DNA from: Trochalopteron elliotii | Lineage: Eukaryota; Chordata; Aves; Passeriformes; Leiothrichidae | Direction: 5' to 3' | DNA: 64,000 nt | Assembly (NCBI GenBank): GCA_024734555.1 | Contig: JANPWX010000336.1 | Location: forward strand, 620,001 to 684,000 | Part shown: one piece after another, positions 27,136 to 37,900 of the stretch | How the letters are laid out: every line of letters starts with the position of its first letter | Numbering within the stretch: position 1 is the stretch's first letter | Notes under the pieces: model-generated | Databases searched by the model: none | Told to the model about the DNA's origin: nothing | Seen by the model: the letters and a program-made list of their open reading frames with translations, nothing else | Made by a program: the position numbers and the translations under genes

Positions 27136-30055
27136 TTTTCACTGTGAGGCTACTTGGCAGCTGGATCTGCACACTGAGATGAGTCCAGCTGAGATGGCAG
27201 CAGCTACTTCATTAGTTCAGTGTCAGTTCGGTTTTGACATGTTTGTGGAACCATTGACTAAGTTTTTATAACAAATGAGAACTGGATTTTTATAGCTAAG
27301 ATTTTTTGCAAATGTCACATGCATTTTAGGACAGAGTCCTGGGCTGAGCTATACAAACAAAACTCCCTTGTGGCTTGACAGACATCATGAGTGAGAATTG
27401 GATCATGTTTTCTGTGTGAGATAAAACTAACTGCCTTCACAGCTGTCATTTTTTTATAGAGTGCAAGGGAGGAAATTCAAGCATTTAAAGTTACATTTAA
27501 ATATGAAAACTTGATAGTCATATCTGGCAATAAAAAACACAGCTGTTAAAAACACACAGAAAATACTGCAGTGGTACAGCACAGGAGGCTGAAACCCTGT
27601 GTCTGAGGAGAATCTGCAGGTGAGAGCAGCTTCCTCATTTATTTAACACAGGGACTAGGGCTGGTGTTTGTCTACTGTGTGGTACTAGGCAGAAATACCC
27701 TCAGGAGCCTATCATCCAGCACTGCACGAATGAAAAAAGAATTTCCCCAACTCCTGTGAACAAGGCATAAGCCCTGGAATGACAATTCTTCACAGGCAAG
27801 ACAAGAGCCATGTTACATTTTACTCAAGTGGAAGAGATGCACGATTCAAAGCCAGCCTCTTCAAATCTGCTGTGGACTTGAAGAATGTGAGCTTGTGGGG
27901 GCTGCTGCTGCTTCTTCAGTGGTTTCTGGGGTAAACCTAAAGAAAAGGTTCAGATACAGCTGATCCACCACAGCCTTGCAACATCACCAACTCCCACATC
28001 CACCAGTTATTTTTATGCAGCTACTAGTGCTAAGGATGTGCCAGGAAAATTAATGAAGTATGAACATGCTCTGGGGGAAGAGCATGCACAATGAGAGGCA
28101 GGTTGGGGGTTAAAATAACCTGGTGCATCTTCACCAGTGCACGGAATGGTCAGAGAACAGCTGCTGGAGAGACTCTGGCATGTTATCTAGAAAACATTAA
28201 GAGTATTTTCAAGCACACACTGGCTCACATTCAGCACCCCGAAGCTATTTTAAGTGCTCCACGGAGACAAGCTGGTGTTATTAGGGCACTCTTCTTCCAG
28301 AAGACAACAATTCATTTCGAGTCAAATAATCCCATCAGAGGCCTTTGTAAACACCTAAATGAGAAGAAGTGGCTGTGATGATCTCATGTTGGGAGGGATT
28401 CACAGGCTGAGCTAAGGCTGGTTTTCTTGAGACACTGAAAAAGAAACTGAAACCACTTGCTGGGCAGTTCTGGTGCTGTGTCTGTCACGTCACAGCAGCT
28501 CCCAGAGGGCGTCTCTGGAGTCTGAGGAGCTGCCAATTGGCACAGGGAAGCTGGTTCAAGAAGAAAATTTGAGCACAAGCCTACAAGATAATTTTTTTTT
28601 ACCCTACTGAGCAGCCAAGCCATGACTAAATGAGCCCTAAGAGTACAACTTTCACCTGGCAGAACCACCTCAGACCCATCATTTTCTGGCCTTGGCCTCA
28701 CCTCACCCTCTCTGTCTCAGTTTCACCCAGCCTAGTGTCTTTATAAGGCATTTTGAGACTCAAAGACCAGAAAACATATACAAAGGAAGAGATAATGCTG
28801 TTATCACCTAAAGCTGTGGCTCTGTATGATGTGAAGGCACAGTCACAATGAACTCCCTGTATCAGAAAGGTGGGATGAAATATGGGAACAGGAGAGGAAG
28901 AAATTGGATTATGACAGTGACAGAGTGAAGAGCAGTAGATGGCAGGGATTTAGAGACATTTGGGAAGCACTGTGATATTCACATGATGGTCTCAGTAAAG
29001 ACAATTGTTAAAAACATGACCAGAGGAAAGAGCCTAATCATAGTCATCCCAAATTGGTTTATTTTGTAAAATATTTCAGGCCTTCTTTTCCCTCCTGTTT
29101 TTGAAAGCCTTGCTGTACAGCCTGGTGAGGCTGAACAGGGAACTGTAAGCACTCGTTCTACTCTGAATACTGACAGACAAAAAAAGCAGAGAGGGAAGGG
29201 TGCCTAAATATAGTTCAGAAGGCTCCCACCTCTCCATACTGAGGTTCAATCACCACAGCCAGCTCAGGTCAGAGATTTTTGGTCAGCTTTCAGCCACTAG
29301 CAGATACAAGGCCACATCAAAATTACCAAAGTTTAGGGTAGAAATGATCACAGCTGATGAGGAACCAGGTATAAATAAAACACTTCTAGTGAACTCTCTA
29401 AGAAGAGCCACTGCCTGCTCTTTATTGTCACAGTCCATTGATATTTAGCAAGTTTTAATCTCCCAAACCACTGACTCTGGATCCTCAGATGGAGGAAATT
29501 AATTGTTGACTTACTCCACAGCATGATCCAGCCCTGAATTTACAGGTAAACATAAAGCTGTGGACTTTGCTTACATTTTTGGCTCAAAAAAAGAAGCACT
29601 TTTCTCACTATATGTAATGCACTATTTTTGCTTAGGAAAGGGAGTTCTAAAATTAAACAAACCAAAGATGCAGAGGCACAGGGGATGCTAAAGCTAAGGT
29701 AACTTGGCAGAAAATACCCAGCACCTGAAGCAACACGTGCAATAATCAAGGATCACAAGGAAACCAACATGCTCATGATATCAACACAGAGAAAAAAAGC
29801 TCACATATTCTTCAAACAACTGGTTTTGTTTCAAATATGCTCTTGCCATGACTCCCACAGGCAGCCTTTGATCATTATGGAGAGAAGTACTTTTGTGAAC
29901 CGAAAAAAGTATGATGTACCAACAAACCCCTCAGAGGAGACACAACTGCCAGGCTCTTGTGGTACCTCAGTCTCCTGCAGAATGTGACTCAGGGCACTGG
30001 GAAGATATCCACCAAGCTCATTTTGTCCTTGCAACCAATCCACCACATTTGCAAG

Positions 30056-30068
30056 CTGCACTTACCTG
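30056..30068 (-). other. ERBB4: 5' splice site of ERBB4 intron 3
   Basis: On the minus strand the exon ends CAG and the intron opens GTAAGTG, a near-perfect U1 donor. The GT is at 30065-30064. The reading frame is left in phase 1, as expected between ERBB4 exons 3 and 4. If not spliced, the frame would run on for 25 codons and stop at about 29989. Confidence 0.95.
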
Positions 30069-30252
30069 TCAGGTTCCTCAGGCCAAGCTCCCTGAGTCCA
30101 AAGTTGCCATCCTTCCTGTAGTTGAGGAAGATGGCCAGGGCGTATCTCTCCTCGTAGAGCTTGGTCCCACGGACGATGCGCAGGTTCTCCAGGGGCAGGT
30201 ACTCAAACTGGTTCAAAGCCACCAACACGTAGCCAGTGACTTCCCGGATGGA
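30066..30252 (-). CDS. ERBB4: ERBB4 exon 3 (extracellular domain I)
   Basis: This is an internal coding exon of the neuregulin receptor tyrosine kinase ERBB4, a single-pass plasma-membrane protein that dimerises with other ERBB members. Read on the minus strand it opens in phase 0 with [20 protein letters not shown], contains the stretch [11 protein letters not shown], and ends with NLT plus the first base of a split codon (62 codons + 1 nt = 187 bp). As I remember the family, 187 bp and phases 0/1 match human ERBB4 exon 3, and the residues correspond to about 79-140 of the human precursor in leucine-rich receptor L domain I. The last residues form an N-glycosylation sequon (N138-L-T140). From memory, human ERBB4 differs at six sites (V80I, R95E, I105V, D113E, Q132R, K137R, human residue first). 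EGFR, ERBB2 and ERBB3 match much less well at [11 protein letters not shown]. Both edges have canonical splice signals and there is no internal stop. The exon is GC-rich at third positions, unlike the AT-rich introns. Confidence 0.96.
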
Positions 30253-30285
30253 CTGAAAGGCACAAATGGAACAAACACATCAGGC
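30253..30285 (-). other. ERBB4: 3' splice site of ERBB4 intron 2 with pyrimidine tract
   Basis: On the minus strand the intron ends in a pyrimidine-rich run (TTTGTTCCATTTGTGCCTTT) followed by CAG, with the AG at 30254-30253. CCTGAT-like sequence a short way upstream is a possible branch site, but this cannot be fixed by eye. The whole acceptor region sits inside the roughly 100 bp left between the exon and the nearest solo LTR. Confidence 0.92.
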
Positions 30286-30354
30286 ATGGTCCATTTTTAA
30301 TTGTCCTCAATTCCCCAGACAGGGGATGCTTCAGGACAAGATGCTGCTACCTAA

Positions 30355-30650
30355 TGTCACCTTGATTTTTCAGCCTTCTGATTGTTTTCATTTTTACTAG
30401 AACTTTCTCATGCTTGTGACAAAAAACAAAGACTGATATTTTGTAAACAACACATTCCTTCTAGGGGGAAGGACAAATTGATGGACTTCTGAGTTGACCG
30501 CTGGGATCAAAGGTGTGTTCCTCTCGTCCCCCAGTCCTTGGCCAAATCCCAAAAACTATATAAGTTGAGATTCCCAAATAAACTTCCCTTTTCCTTTTCA
30601 TCTCACATTCTGATGGGTGAGTGTGGTTCTTTTCGTGTCCTCTTGCAACA
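30355..30650 (+). mobile_element. Solo LTR, endogenous retrovirus, copy 1
   Basis: A 296-bp long terminal repeat in plus orientation, antisense to ERBB4. It starts TGTCAC and ends GCAACA. A TATA box (TATATAAG, 30557-30564) is followed 12 bp later by a polyadenylation signal (AATAAA, 30577-30582), the compact promoter/R layout of short LTRs. Flanking 6-bp direct repeats, ACCTAA (30349-30354) and ACCCAA (30651-30656), agree at 5 of 6 positions and mark a target-site duplication. A 6-bp duplication suggests a class II (ERVK-like) virus. No primer-binding site or internal viral sequence follows, so the provirus was probably lost by LTR-LTR recombination. It shares its start, its middle (TTGACC-GCTGG-like block) and its end with copies 2 and 3. 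Confidence 0.88.
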
Positions 30651-30656
30651 ACCCAA

Positions 30657-30803
30657 GACAAAAAAAACCCCTAAAAACAAAAAAAACCCAAAAACAAAAC
30701 AAAACAAAACAAACAAACAAACAAAAAAAAAACCAAACCAAAAACCCAAAAAACAACAACAACAAAAAAACCCACAACATAAACAAAAAAACCACCCAGA
30801 AAA
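30657..30803. repeat. A/C-rich low-complexity tract
   Basis: About 150 bp of A runs broken by CCC and CCCC, including short (AAAAC)n around 30694-30709 and (AAAC)n around 30709-30722. It starts directly after the target duplication of solo LTR copy 1. On the ERBB4 sense strand this is a U/G-rich tract about 400-550 nt upstream of the exon 3 acceptor. Open frames of 65-103 codons in it are lysine/asparagine or phenylalanine/leucine strings with no meaning as genes. Confidence 0.9.
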
Positions 30804-31631
30804 CAAATGCTGTTTCAACCTAATGACTTCAAGCACGTTCCTGTTTTAATTTTAGTGAGTTTACTGGAAATAGTTGTTTAAAAGGTAGAAAATAAAGAGG
30901 TAGCCATTTTTATCAGTTTCTTGAAACTTGAACAGAAATTCACTGTAAGGTATTAAGGATTCACAAAAGGATGGCTTTGCACAACTCAAAGCAGAGAGCA
31001 GGTCAAAGGCCTCTGCAGTACATGAACAGAATCCACTGGGGCAATGCCACAGTTCAGATGAGATTGTCTGTCTGCAAGTAACTCTGTGTTGTACAGTGTA
31101 TTTCAGGGTGGGACTGAGGGGACATAGCATGGAAAACACCTCTGGAAGAGCTCACCATCAAACAGGAACAGATGGGAGACGGGGGCCAGTTTGGAAGAGG
31201 AAATAAAGATAACACACATCTGTATTAACATCCATTTTGTGTCCTTTCAGATGGAACCAATGACTGAACGTTTGCAAAGATTCATCTCCAAGTTTCACCT
31301 GGCAGTGCTGGAACCATCCATGCCCATATATCCCACTCTTCAATCAAAACTGCTATCCAGACCTTTAGCAACATGATTGCTGCACCTTTGAGTTGGCTGA
31401 AATCTTCATTGGCTTTAGATGAACTGCTCAATAAACCTCCTGCTTTATTCAGGAATAATATTCAGGAATTGATTGCCTGGTCTGGAAAGGGAAAAATCAC
31501 CCCAAAACCCAATAACTAGAAAAAGTTTTTCAAAGTCCAAAAGCCTAAGAAGTTCTAAGGGAAAATAATTCAGAACACCCAAAAGCAGAGAAATATGCTC
31601 CCTTAGAAAATAAAGTTCATTCTAAGGAATT
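30804..31631. other. Unique intronic DNA between the two plus-strand LTRs
   Basis: About 830 bp separate the low-complexity tract from the target duplication of LTR copy 2. I see no gag, pol or env similarity, no primer-binding site and no polypurine tract. This supports two solo LTRs over one deleted provirus. Confidence 0.7.
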
Positions 31632-31637
31632 GAAAGA

Positions 31638-31917
31638 TGTTGCCCTGATTTTTAGCCTTCTGATGATCTTGTTTACACACTTCTAGTGGAGTCTCTCACA
31701 AATGTAGCATAAACAAAAGTAAATTGTTTTCATACCTCTCTGTAATGGACTGCTGAATTGACCACTGGGGTCAAAGAGATGTTTCTCTCGTCTACCAATC
31801 CTTGACCAAATCCCAAATCCTATAAAAATCCCAAATCATAATAAACTGCCCTTCCTTCTTTGCCTCACTTTGACCTGCCCTAGTGTGTGTCGTTCTTTCA
31901 TGTCGGAAATTGCAACA
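31638..31917 (+). mobile_element. Solo LTR, endogenous retrovirus, copy 2
   Basis: A 280-bp LTR of the same family and orientation as the copy about 1 kb to its left. Its ends form a perfect terminal inverted repeat, TGTTGC...GCAACA. The element is flanked by an exact 6-bp target-site duplication, GAAAGA (31632-31637 and 31918-31923). It carries a TATA box (TATAAAAA, 31821-31828) and AATAAA (31840-31845). Independent target-site duplications show that copies 1 and 2 are separate insertions and not the two ends of one provirus. The sequence between them shows no viral coding similarity. Confidence 0.92.
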
Positions 31918-34900
31918 GAAAGAAATGGCCTAGAAATATGTAAATGCCTTTGAAAAATGTCATTTCAACAGTTACAACAACCCCACCATCCTCAGCAGAA
32001 CTTGGCATGGGCTGAAGGATGCTCCTGGCCAGATCCTGGAGGCAGAATCTCCGTGTTGGAGAGGGTCTCTTGAGTCTGTTTCTCAAAGCTCACCTTAAGC
32101 CCATGCCTGCCACCACTGTACAGTCGTGTGTTTGTGTGCGTGTGCATATTTTAATGGCCAGAAATTGATACCACTGCTTGTGTGCTTAAGTGCCTGCATG
32201 CACTTCTCCCTTCCCTTTGGCAAAGTCAATACTTTAAACAAAACACTGAAAGAAAAATTCTGCTTGGAGTGACGTGCCCAGACTACAACCAGCGTGCTGG
32301 GGACTCCAGTCGATACTGTAATAAAAACAACCCGACAAGCAACAGCAGGCAGAGAATTCAGCCTGTCGTGTGTGTTGTCATTAATAAAGAAAGGCAGCAG
32401 TGCATTTGCAGCACCAAGGACAGGATCCTGCTTTGCTGGGTCAGCTCTTTGCCGTGCTTTCACATTTAAGTGTGCACAAACCTTTTAATTAGGCTTATAA
32501 AAGCCTGCAAGGTTATTAATGCGTGTGGCAGTGTACAGAAGGAATTTTTTCTCGGCCACAAAATCCAGGTACTAGCTGTCCTTCTGAAGTCAAGCATTTG
32601 TACTCAGCTGAAGCTGCTGGAAAAGCTGTGGAGCCACTTCCAGACTTGCTTGGCATCTAAACAAAGCCCAGTGTCCTGACAGGACTCTGATGAGAGCCCA
32701 GTGAGTGGAGGTAGGTTGAGAAATACGGTTCAGCAGCTAAGTATTAAATGTAGAGCTGCATTATACCCTGGGACACTAATTTCATTATAATCAGAAGCTT
32801 TACAGCACTTTCATGATAGCTCTTTGCCTTCAGACATTTGAGCTTAGCCAGTTTGGTCAGGAATTTGCTTTTCATCATATGCAAAAATTTCTTTAAGCTG
32901 GCTTTTTTTAGCATCTCCTCAGAAATTCAGGAAATACTTATATTACACTCATTGCTTCAGTTTCTCCACTGATATTCTAGGGACACTGTGATTGCTCTAA
33001 TTAATTTAAATGGATGTTTAACTTGGAATTGAGTGGAAAAAATTAAAAGCAGTTCCAAAATTGCATCTGAACAGGTCCTCCCTGCCAATTGTTGTCACTT
33101 ATAACCACATTTTCTATTTTTAGGGTATGTCTTACTGCCAAACAGCAATTCCACCTGATAGGGCGGCAATTCAGCACAGGACTGAACTGCCACACACACA
33201 GAGAACAGCAAATCTTCATTCCAAACTTGAAAAAAAAGGCCAAAAAAGTCCAAAATAAAACAAAAAAACAGCCCACCAGAAAAAATGACAAAAGTTCTGT
33301 TGCTGATAATTATGAACTGCCTCAGAAGCCCTGCACTTCTTTGGCTTAACCAACTGAAATGACAAATCATGGCAAGTATTTGGACAAACCAGAAGGTTCT
33401 TTGCAGTCCCATGGCTTCCACCATATTGCAACATACATTTATTTGCTGGAGACACTGCCATGTTCATGCTTGCAAAACAAAATTATGATAATAAACCCAA
33501 AAGGGTTTCAAATTTCCTAGGAAACAACCACCTGACCAACCAAATCTAGTAGTCTGTTATATTAAGACAGGGTTTCATTTGGGTTTAAATTCAAATAGAA
33601 ATAAAATATGCAGAAGAATAACTTGCTTTGCAGGATAGTTTCTGGCTGATTTCTGGTGTGCAGGGTGTTTTCTTACTGATCCATCTTAAAAAAATGCACT
33701 GGGAATGCAGAAGGCATCTAAGTTTCAGCCACTCCAGGCCAACACTGTCAGTTTGCCAGGCACTGCAAGTTTTAACATGACTCTCACTGAAAATGGAGCC
33801 CTGCCCACTTGGAGCTCACTCCCAACCCTGCTGGAGTCCCTGCAAAGATGCCTGTTGGCTTCCACACTGCCTCACAAACCCTCACGCCAGATGGGAGCAG
33901 CAGCCACATCTCCTCCCCTGCACCTCGTGCCAAGGTCAGGTGTGATCTGAGCCTCTCATCCTTTGAATTCAGGGCTGGACACTTCCCTGGGCAGGTATCC
34001 TGCACTCAAGTGTCCAAATGCTCTGCCTGAGCTGCTCTGCTCCAGCTTCCATCTGTGTTCCCAACAAGGCAGAGAGACTCACAACAGTGAGTGCCACCAT
34101 CTCCCACTCTGATTCTCCTGCTGGGGCTTGCAGGCACTTGCAAAAACACATTTCCCATGAGTCTGTCCTTCAGGAAAGTCAGAAAAGAAACCAAGCCTGT
34201 TAGCATTAGCCCCTGGATAAGGAGAAGCTTCCAGCATAAAACAAAGGGAGCATCGGGGGAAAAAAGTATTAATCCTTGACATTTCTAGTGCCTAATGAGC
34301 TGCTTAAAAAACACACCAAACAACAGGGTTCTGATATATCTACCAGGAAAAAAGCCCTTTATCTCCATTTTCAGACAGGAGATGAACATTTGTACTCCAC
34401 AGTTTGCTGTCCCTGTGTCCAGGAGTGTCCAGCACCCCAGGAACAGCCAACAGTCAGTCTGCAAACCAGTCCCCTCATAGACTCTACAAGCCCCAACATA
34501 GCCAATTTTTTGGTTTTTACACCTAAAAATAGCTACCCTGAGATAAGAACAGAGCCAGTGAAGGTGCTGCCCTCCCCAGAGGTCTGCCCCAAGACTGGCA
34601 GCCCTGCAGAGGGTGAGGAAGAAACTCAAAATGACACCAGAAGCAAAAGGGTTCTTTTTGGAGGTTCTTTTTCAGGTGACGAACTGTAAAAATGAGCTCT
34701 AGACAGCCCATTCCCTTAATTACAACTAATATTAGCTGAGCACAGATTAAGCACTTGAAGCTCCCAACAGCAAAACCAGAATTATCCTGTCAGCTGGGAG
34801 TAAATGGGAGTAAAATTGTGCCCTGCCATCTTAAATCGTCCTTCGGTTCGAATCAAGTGAATCTGAGTGAAGCAGAGCAAAATAACAGCGAAAACTTCAT

Positions 34901-37900
34901 CATTCCACCCAGAACAACAGATCAATGAACGATTAGGGAAGCTGATGTTTCTCATAAACACTACCAGGGCTTCTTAACATCCATCAGGAAGGCTGGGCTG
35001 TGGCACAGGCACCGAGAAGAACTCTATTGTGGGGTTTATCTCAGCTGCAGACACATTTATCCAGTCGCTGAACCTGAGCTGGTAATGTTCCTTCTGTCCC
35101 CAACACGGAGGCAGAGCAACAAAAACCTGCCACAGGGCTCAGCTCACACCTGTGGGACCACTGACAACTAATTCTCTTTCAGGGTGCTTTTCTCCTTTTC
35201 CATAAAAGCTAAGAACATTTTGACCTGCTTCAATCTCACTTGAAAACATCAGTAAACACGAGTGCAGGAGGGGAGGATCACCTGAAGAACAAGGTTTAAT
35301 TCACAGTGTGTTTAATTCACAGATATTAAAAAAAGGAAGCACTTTTCATATCTCAAGTGGACTTGAACAGATTATCTCACATTTTGCTTTTTTATCAATT
35401 AATAAGTATGCGTTTGTATCTGGTGAGAACTGCCCAACATCCAACTGGCCAAATTTTGAGGAAACAGATTTTTATTACAAGAAAAAAAAATGCACAGTAC
35501 AGCACAGTCAACACCTGCCTAACTTTAAATAAGTTCAAAACTTCAGTCAGGCACGTTTGTGTGCATGCTGGATGCTATGCATCCATCAATTAATTTTCTT
35601 TTTTTATATACATTTTTACCCATGCAATGCAACACACTTGTCACTGTCACAATTAAAAAATTAAAGTTTACTGAATTACCAACCAAAAAGTAATCTCTAA
35701 GCAGCTACATCACTTGGAATTCTAACTCTGGGAGAAATAACAACAACCAAAATGTGGAAATAGCAATTTATGGAGCTCAATTAGCTGTTCCACACATTGC
35801 TCATTGAGGGTTATGAATTTCTAATGACATGAAAAACTGACATTTTCAAAGCAGTTCAGGTATTTATGGGATCCAGCCTTTTCCAGCTTCCCTCAAGCCT
35901 CATGTGTACCATGAGAAATATGTGGCACACACTGACATTTCTCCTGTCTGAGAGGACACTCCATTTAGAGATTATGTCAGAGCTATCAGGGCAAGCACAT
36001 GAAGAATTTTGTCCCACTGCAACCTCATGTCTTGTCTCCTTTCACGCTGTACATCCTTTAATTACATCAACACTTGTGAAATTGTGATGTTAAGCACTCC
36101 TGAGCACCAGTGGTTTTCCAGGTACTCTATGCAAGCTTCAGTAAAAAACCCTTAAGTTTGAGCACACTGATCAATACCAGAACACAATTTGTAGAAAACA
36201 TTTTCTAGTGCCTGGTCAGAAGCAAGCAGTGTATCCTAACTAGAGCTGCTCTGGCAGCTGCAGAAAGATTATTATCCACAGCACTGAAGGTGCAGTTTTT
36301 TATTCAAATTGGTTAATAAAGAAAGAGGATCTTGTGGTAGTCTTGCAATTTGCATTAGGGTGTATTATTAACAGCAAAGGAAGGGCTTGGATTGAGTTTT
36401 GTTAAGAGCTGTACCTGCACTGCTGTGTGCTGCAGAATTGAACTGTGATTCAGTTATTTATGACAGTTGGTAGGAGCTGCAACTCATACTCTTTCCCTCA
36501 CAGACATCTGCTCTTCTTTGGTAATGTGCTTACAAAACATCCTGAGCAGCAGATCAGTGAACTGAACACAGCACTCCATTCCCTCAACTCTAAAGCAGCA
36601 GTCAGTCAGTTTCTTTTCTTAAGGCCACTGGAAATTTGTAAGGATTTTGCTACATAATTTACAGAACCCACCTGGGGAGTTGTTGAACTAAAGCTGTGTT
36701 TTCTGAATGGCTGGTCTTTATATTGCATTATTCCAAGAGTGGGACTTTTCATACATTAAAACAGGAGGATTAGCTGTGCAGTTATTTATTTACTGAGCTT
36801 GATCTAGGAAGCACACTGTTACTTATCTGAGGTAAGTTTGGCTGTGTCTGAGCTAATATACATTACAGTAGGGTCTAGGGAGGTCTTGGAAGAAAAACAA
36901 ATACCAGTCTAGAAACCTTTAAACTCCAGGACAATGTGCAAATCTGGCATTTGGAAAGAAAGGTGATGGGTAAAAACATGGTGGGGGGGGCTTTGAAATA
37001 AGTATCTTGACTAATTTTTAAAGTACTGATGAGACAACAATTTGGGACTTGAAAAACAAACTAATAATAAAATAGTAAAATAATGTGGGAATAGGAACAT
37101 TAAGTAGAAACAGCAAATAACAGGAGCAAAAACCCCAACTCTTTTGCCTTCAAATTTTGAAACACAGTTTCTAATGGCATACCCAAGTATTCTGCATGCT
37201 TACTACTTTTTCAGCTGAAGCTCAGGTGTCAGCTTGCTCCATGTCTTTGCCCACTTTTCAGCTGAAAATGTCATCTGAACAGAAAAACTGAGCAGGGTTA
37301 CATCAGTATGTGAGAGTCTTCCCAATATTTCCAGTCTAAAGCAGAATTCCTTTGTTTGTACATCTGCTTAGAAGTGTCCTAGAAGTGTCTGTTTAAAACT
37401 TTTGAGTTGCTCAGGCTGGCTGAGAGCACACAATAAATCCTAAACTGTTTATGTTGAGCAACATCATGACCTAGACAAAGGCTGCACTCTGTAACAACCC
37501 CATCTTCATAGCCAACATCTGTCTGTCCTGAGGAATGCTGTGGAAGATACATGTTTGGCCAGCCAGTAAGACTTTTGACATTACACTGTATTACCTGATT
37601 GGCTTCAACATATTTGCAGTGTGGTTTCCAGGAGAGTTTATTGTATCATCTCCCACGGGAAAGCTTAGTCCTAAATGAGATTGAAAAGACTACAATGAGA
37701 GCATTATGCTGTTACAAAATGCTTTACCACTCAGGCTGTTCAGTAGTAGCTGCATTTTACAGACACTCAAAACACATCAGCTTACACCTGCCCAGCTACA
37801 GAATCTCCAAGAGCACAGATTGATGCCTTTTGCTTTCTCTGCTTTTGGGAGCTCCAAATCGAGTAAATCATAGTTTCTTTCCAGGCAACGTAAAATTGCA

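Larger units (their letters stand above)
1..30065 (-). other. ERBB4: ERBB4 intron 3 (5' portion)
   Basis: No exon could be recognised here. In particular I see no segment matching the ERBB4 exon 4 protein, so the intron continues beyond the left edge. The DNA is mostly unique and AT-rich. Apart from the elements listed separately (inverted repeat at 4.1 kb, minisatellite at 7.8 kb, ATTG-rich patch at 21.8 kb, CpG-richer stretch at 25.6 kb, 27-bp duplication at 27.1 kb), I see only short homopolymers and scattered open frames without protein-family resemblance. GC content rises locally around 20.8-22.4 kb and 25.1-26.1 kb. No CR1 or LTR was recognised in this half. Confidence 0.85.

Noticed and set aside
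1..30000. ERBB4 exon 4
   Set aside because: No segment resembling the expected EILNGGVYVDQ start after a splice acceptor was seen on the minus strand.
30538..30849. Lys/Asn/Gln-rich 103-codon frame and its Phe/Leu-rich antisense
   Set aside because: Direct translation of the A/C-rich low-complexity tract.
30355..31917. One provirus bounded by the two plus-strand LTRs
   Set aside because: Each LTR has its own 6-bp flanking repeat, there is no primer-binding site after the first LTR, no polypurine tract before the second, and no viral coding sequence between.
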